From: Pleurocapsales cyanobacterium LEGE 06147
GTDB lineage: Bacteria; Cyanobacteriota; Cyanobacteriia; Cyanobacteriales; Xenococcaceae
Length of the DNA stretch: 64,000 nt
NCBI GenBank assembly: GCA_015207585.1
Contig: JADEWQ010000018.1
Location: 1 to 64,000 of the forward strand
Direction: 5' to 3'
In this document: piece by piece, positions 62,303 through 64,000 of the stretch
Layout of the letters: every line of letters begins with the position of its first letter
How positions within the stretch are numbered: position 1 is the first letter of the stretch
Notes under the pieces: generated by a model
Told to the model about the DNA's origin: nothing
Database searches by the model: none
What the model saw: only the letters and a program-made list of their open reading frames with translations
Made by a program: the position numbers and the translations under genes

Positions 62303-63361
62303 ATGAGCCAACAGCAAGAAGCGAAAACTTTTGGCGACTGGGCAAAGATTGCGATCGCCAAACATTTTGACAAGATACTAAAACACGAAAACGAAGTACT
62401 GCAAGACAAAGATCCGGAAGAATTGCATCAAATGCGGGTTGGGATGCGTCGTTTGCGTAGTGCGATGACTGGCTTTGCTCCTGCCATAAATCTACCCAAA
62501 CCAGCAGGCGAAAAACAAGTTGGCAAAGTTGCCAAAGTGCTGGGAAAGCTTAGAGATTTAGATGTTTTGCAAAAAAGTCTCAAAAGTGAAAACACTGCGC
62601 TTCCTGCGCGGGAACGGGGCTTACAAGGGGCTGAAGTAAATTCAGCCCACAGCCCCTCACCAAGTTCCCGCCCCCAGCGCACTCAATACGAACCAAATTT
62701 ACCCTCAGCCGAACAAAAAAGCTTAGCTACTGTATTAAAGTTTCTCAAAAAGCAACGCAAGCAAGCTTTCAAGGAAGTTAAAACAATACTCTATGGAGAT
62801 CGCTATATTCGCTTTAAACAGGAGTTACAAGACTGGCTGGAACAACCAAGTTATCAACCTATCGCTGCTCTTAAGATTGAATTGGTTTTACCCGATTTAC
62901 TTTTACCCCAAATCGGTAAATTGTTACTTCATCCTGGCTGGTTAGTAGGAGTCGAAATTAAAGAAGGAGAGATCGAATATTTCGATGGAGTCGATCCCCA
63001 AATAGTAGAACAAACCCTTGAAAGTCGGGGAGAAATATTACACGATCTACGTAAAGAAGCCAAGCGCTCGCGCTACAATATGGCTTTGTTTACCCAATTT
63101 TATGGGGAAGCTTATCAAGACTATCTACAGCAAATCAAAGATATTCAAGAAATATTAGGTCAGATCCAAGACAGTTTTATTTTAGTAGAGTTCCTCGAAT
63201 CAGTCTTAGAGTCGGATATTCACAAACAAATGCCAACTTTGGCAGAACAATTGAGTAAAACCCGCTTTCAAAAATGGCAGGAATGGGAAAAATTACAGCG
63301 GCACTTTCTTAATTGGGAAAAACGACAAGATTTGCGCACCATCGTGCAACATCCCCAATGA
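62303..63361 (+). CDS. CHAD domain protein with in-frame repeat-derived segment
   Basis: The 352-residue protein is a CHAD domain, a helical bundle with conserved histidines and basic residues that binds polyphosphate. Visible features are ELHQMRVGMRRLRSAM (about 36-51), LGKLRDLDVL (about 80-89) and LHDLRKEAKRSRYNM (about 248-262). Residues about 97-128 ([11 protein letters not shown] ... SSRPQRTQ) are encoded by a complete copy of the 96-bp palindromic element, which is open in this frame and lengthens a loop by 32 residues. The protein is otherwise intact. It follows a small helical gene with no spacing. Confidence 0.9.
   Translation: MSQQQEAKTFGDWAKIAIAKHFDKILKHENEVLQDKDPEELHQMRVGMRRLRSAMTGFAPAINLPKPAGEKQVGKVAKVLGKLRDLDVLQKSLKSENTALPARERGLQGAEVNSAHSPSPSSRPQRTQYEPNLPSAEQKSLATVLKFLKKQRKQAFKEVKTILYGDRYIRFKQELQDWLEQPSYQPIAALKIELVLPDLLLPQIGKLLLHPGWLVGVEIKEGEIEYFDGVDPQIVEQTLESRGEILHDLRKEAKRSRYNMALFTQFYGEAYQDYLQQIKDIQEILGQIQDSFILVEFLESVLESDIHKQMPTLAEQLSKTRFQKWQEWEKLQRHFLNWEKRQDLRTIVQHPQ
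62586..62686. repeat. Palindromic repeat element, full copy in the CHAD gene
   Basis: Identical over 101 bases to 3382-3482. The net insertion is 96 bp (about 62591-62686), and the flanking codons join to a normal CHAD sequence when it is removed. It is read in a different frame from the purT copy and has no stop there. Confidence 0.85.
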
Positions 63362-63790
63362 GCGATTGATTAATAGCGATCGCTTAACAATTACTATCAA
63401 TAATTGGGCATTTTAAAATTGAACAAGGAGATGCAGAATGAAGTTTAATTTATTCTGACTCCTGATTCCTGACTCCTGACTCCTTCTTATACTAAATCCT
63501 GTTAAAATACAACATTTAAAAGTTGGGTAAAGGCAATTCGCAATTGGCAGTTCGCAATTGGCAATTCGCAGTTCGCAGTTCGCAATTAATAACTGCGTTC
63601 CATTCAGATTGCGGAGCAGTACTGCCAATTGTTATTGGGCAGAAGCTTTTTAGCCTAATTAAAACTCCCAAACGAAAAGTATGTTTTCAGAATCGGATTT
63701 GGTATTAAATATTGTAGTAGCCAGTTTTGTCTCATCCCACCTATCCTGTAAATAGAGGGTAATTGCAAGTTATGGAGAAGATAATAAATT
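63362..63790. repeat. Intergenic region with heptamer-type tandem repeats
   Basis: This 430-bp gap contains tandem CTGACTCCTGA units (about 63458-63484) and then CAATTCG/CAATTGG/CAGTTCG units at about 63534-63588. The latter are short tandemly repeated sequences typical of cyanobacterial gaps. No gene is supported. Confidence 0.65.
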
Positions 63791-64000
63791 ATGGCTGGTT
63801 TTGAAAATCTTGTTAAAAAAGCCTTCTATTTGGGTGTAGGATTTGCTTCTTATGCCACAGAAAAAGCTAGTGCTACACTGAGCGAATTAAGGGTACAAGC
63901 CCAGAAGTTAGCAGATGAGATGGTAGAGAGAGGAGAACTTAGTACAGAAGAAGCTCGTAGATTTGTAGACGATATAGTCAGACAAGCACAACAGGAAAAT
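63791..64000 (+). CDS. Phasin-like protein, cut by window end
   Basis: The first 70 codons (MAGFENLVKKAFYLGVGFAS, then ATEKASATLSELRVQAQKLADE ...) match small helical proteins of the cyanobacterial phasin/PHA-granule-associated type with alanine-rich amphipathic helices. The frame is still open at the edge, so length is unknown. Its role on storage granules is inferred from family resemblance. Confidence 0.65.
   Translation, partial: MAGFENLVKKAFYLGVGFASYATEKASATLSELRVQAQKLADEMVERGELSTEEARRFVDDIVRQAQQEN

Noticed and set aside
63534-63588. Tandem repeats resembling a CRISPR array
   Set aside because: Units are only about 7-8 bases with no spacers, so they are short tandem repeats and not CRISPR.
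1-64000. tRNA or rRNA genes
   Set aside because: No T-loop GGTTCGAATCC-like text with a matching acceptor stem and no rRNA-like stretch was seen by eye; a covariance-model scan would settle this.

Overview
The window is chromosomal DNA of a cyanobacterium. The evidence is a dense scatter of the cyanobacterial HIP1 octamer (GCGATCGC), a photosystem I subunit gene (psaK), a DesC-type delta-9 desaturase, an ArgRS-derived DALR protein and a YlqD protein of cyanobacterial type, a CYP120-like P450 relic, phytochrome-style histidine kinases with an Rcp1-like regulator, and short tandem or palindromic repeats in many gaps. The genus cannot be named from the sequence alone. No rRNA, tRNA or CRISPR array was seen.

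Layout. 0.2-9.4 kb: housekeeping genes (nagB, a THUMP/RlmL-type methyltransferase, purT, a YCII protein, a Uma2 nuclease-like protein, uvrB, an FAD oxidase). purT is split by a 96-bp palindromic repeat. 9.6-18.9 kb: a PAS histidine kinase, a Crp/Fnr regulator, the DALR protein, a PfkB sugar kinase with a possible Yfr1 sRNA downstream, a YlqD protein, an acyl-CoA/ACP synthetase, an acyltransferase pseudogene and a PLP aminotransferase. 18.9-24.7 kb: an accessory strip holding relics of three toxin-antitoxin modules (HigBA, HicAB, Phd), an IS200/IS605-type tnpB that splits hicB, the intact queE-queC pair, and an unusual Mrr-like nuclease/ParA ATPase fusion. 24.7-28.7 kb: an ETR1-type ethylene-receptor histidine kinase directly followed by a REC-PAS-GGDEF-EAL regulator. 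28.9-39.2 kb: an SPFH protein and a hydrolase; a TetR/recombinase-like fusion divergent from desC with two palindromic operators; decayed P450 and tetR genes; a multi-hairpin element; argF; a DUF1400 hydrolase; a tnpB relic; psaK; trpF.

39.4-54.6 kb: an ABC exporter and a phosphorelay cluster of three large multidomain kinases plus an Rcp1-like receiver. Within it lies an IscB-type gene that has lost its whole nuclease core but keeps its upstream structured (omegaRNA-like) region. 54.6-60.2 kb: three same-strand carbohydrate genes (GH debranching enzyme, GT4 glycosyltransferase, GH13_18 phosphorylase). 60.2-64 kb: a long AT-rich gap, a Crp/Fnr regulator, a small protein translationally adjacent to a CHAD protein that carries a second copy of the 96-bp repeat, and a phasin-like gene cut by the window edge.

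The main themes are environmental sensing by two-component systems and c-di-GMP, lipid and carbohydrate metabolism, and an active history of small mobile elements. The most unusual items are the 96-bp element that enters reading frames in frame, the Mrr-ParA fusion, the nuclease-deleted IscB, the hicB break paired with a toxin active-site loss, and the TetR/recombinase fusion with its operator pair.
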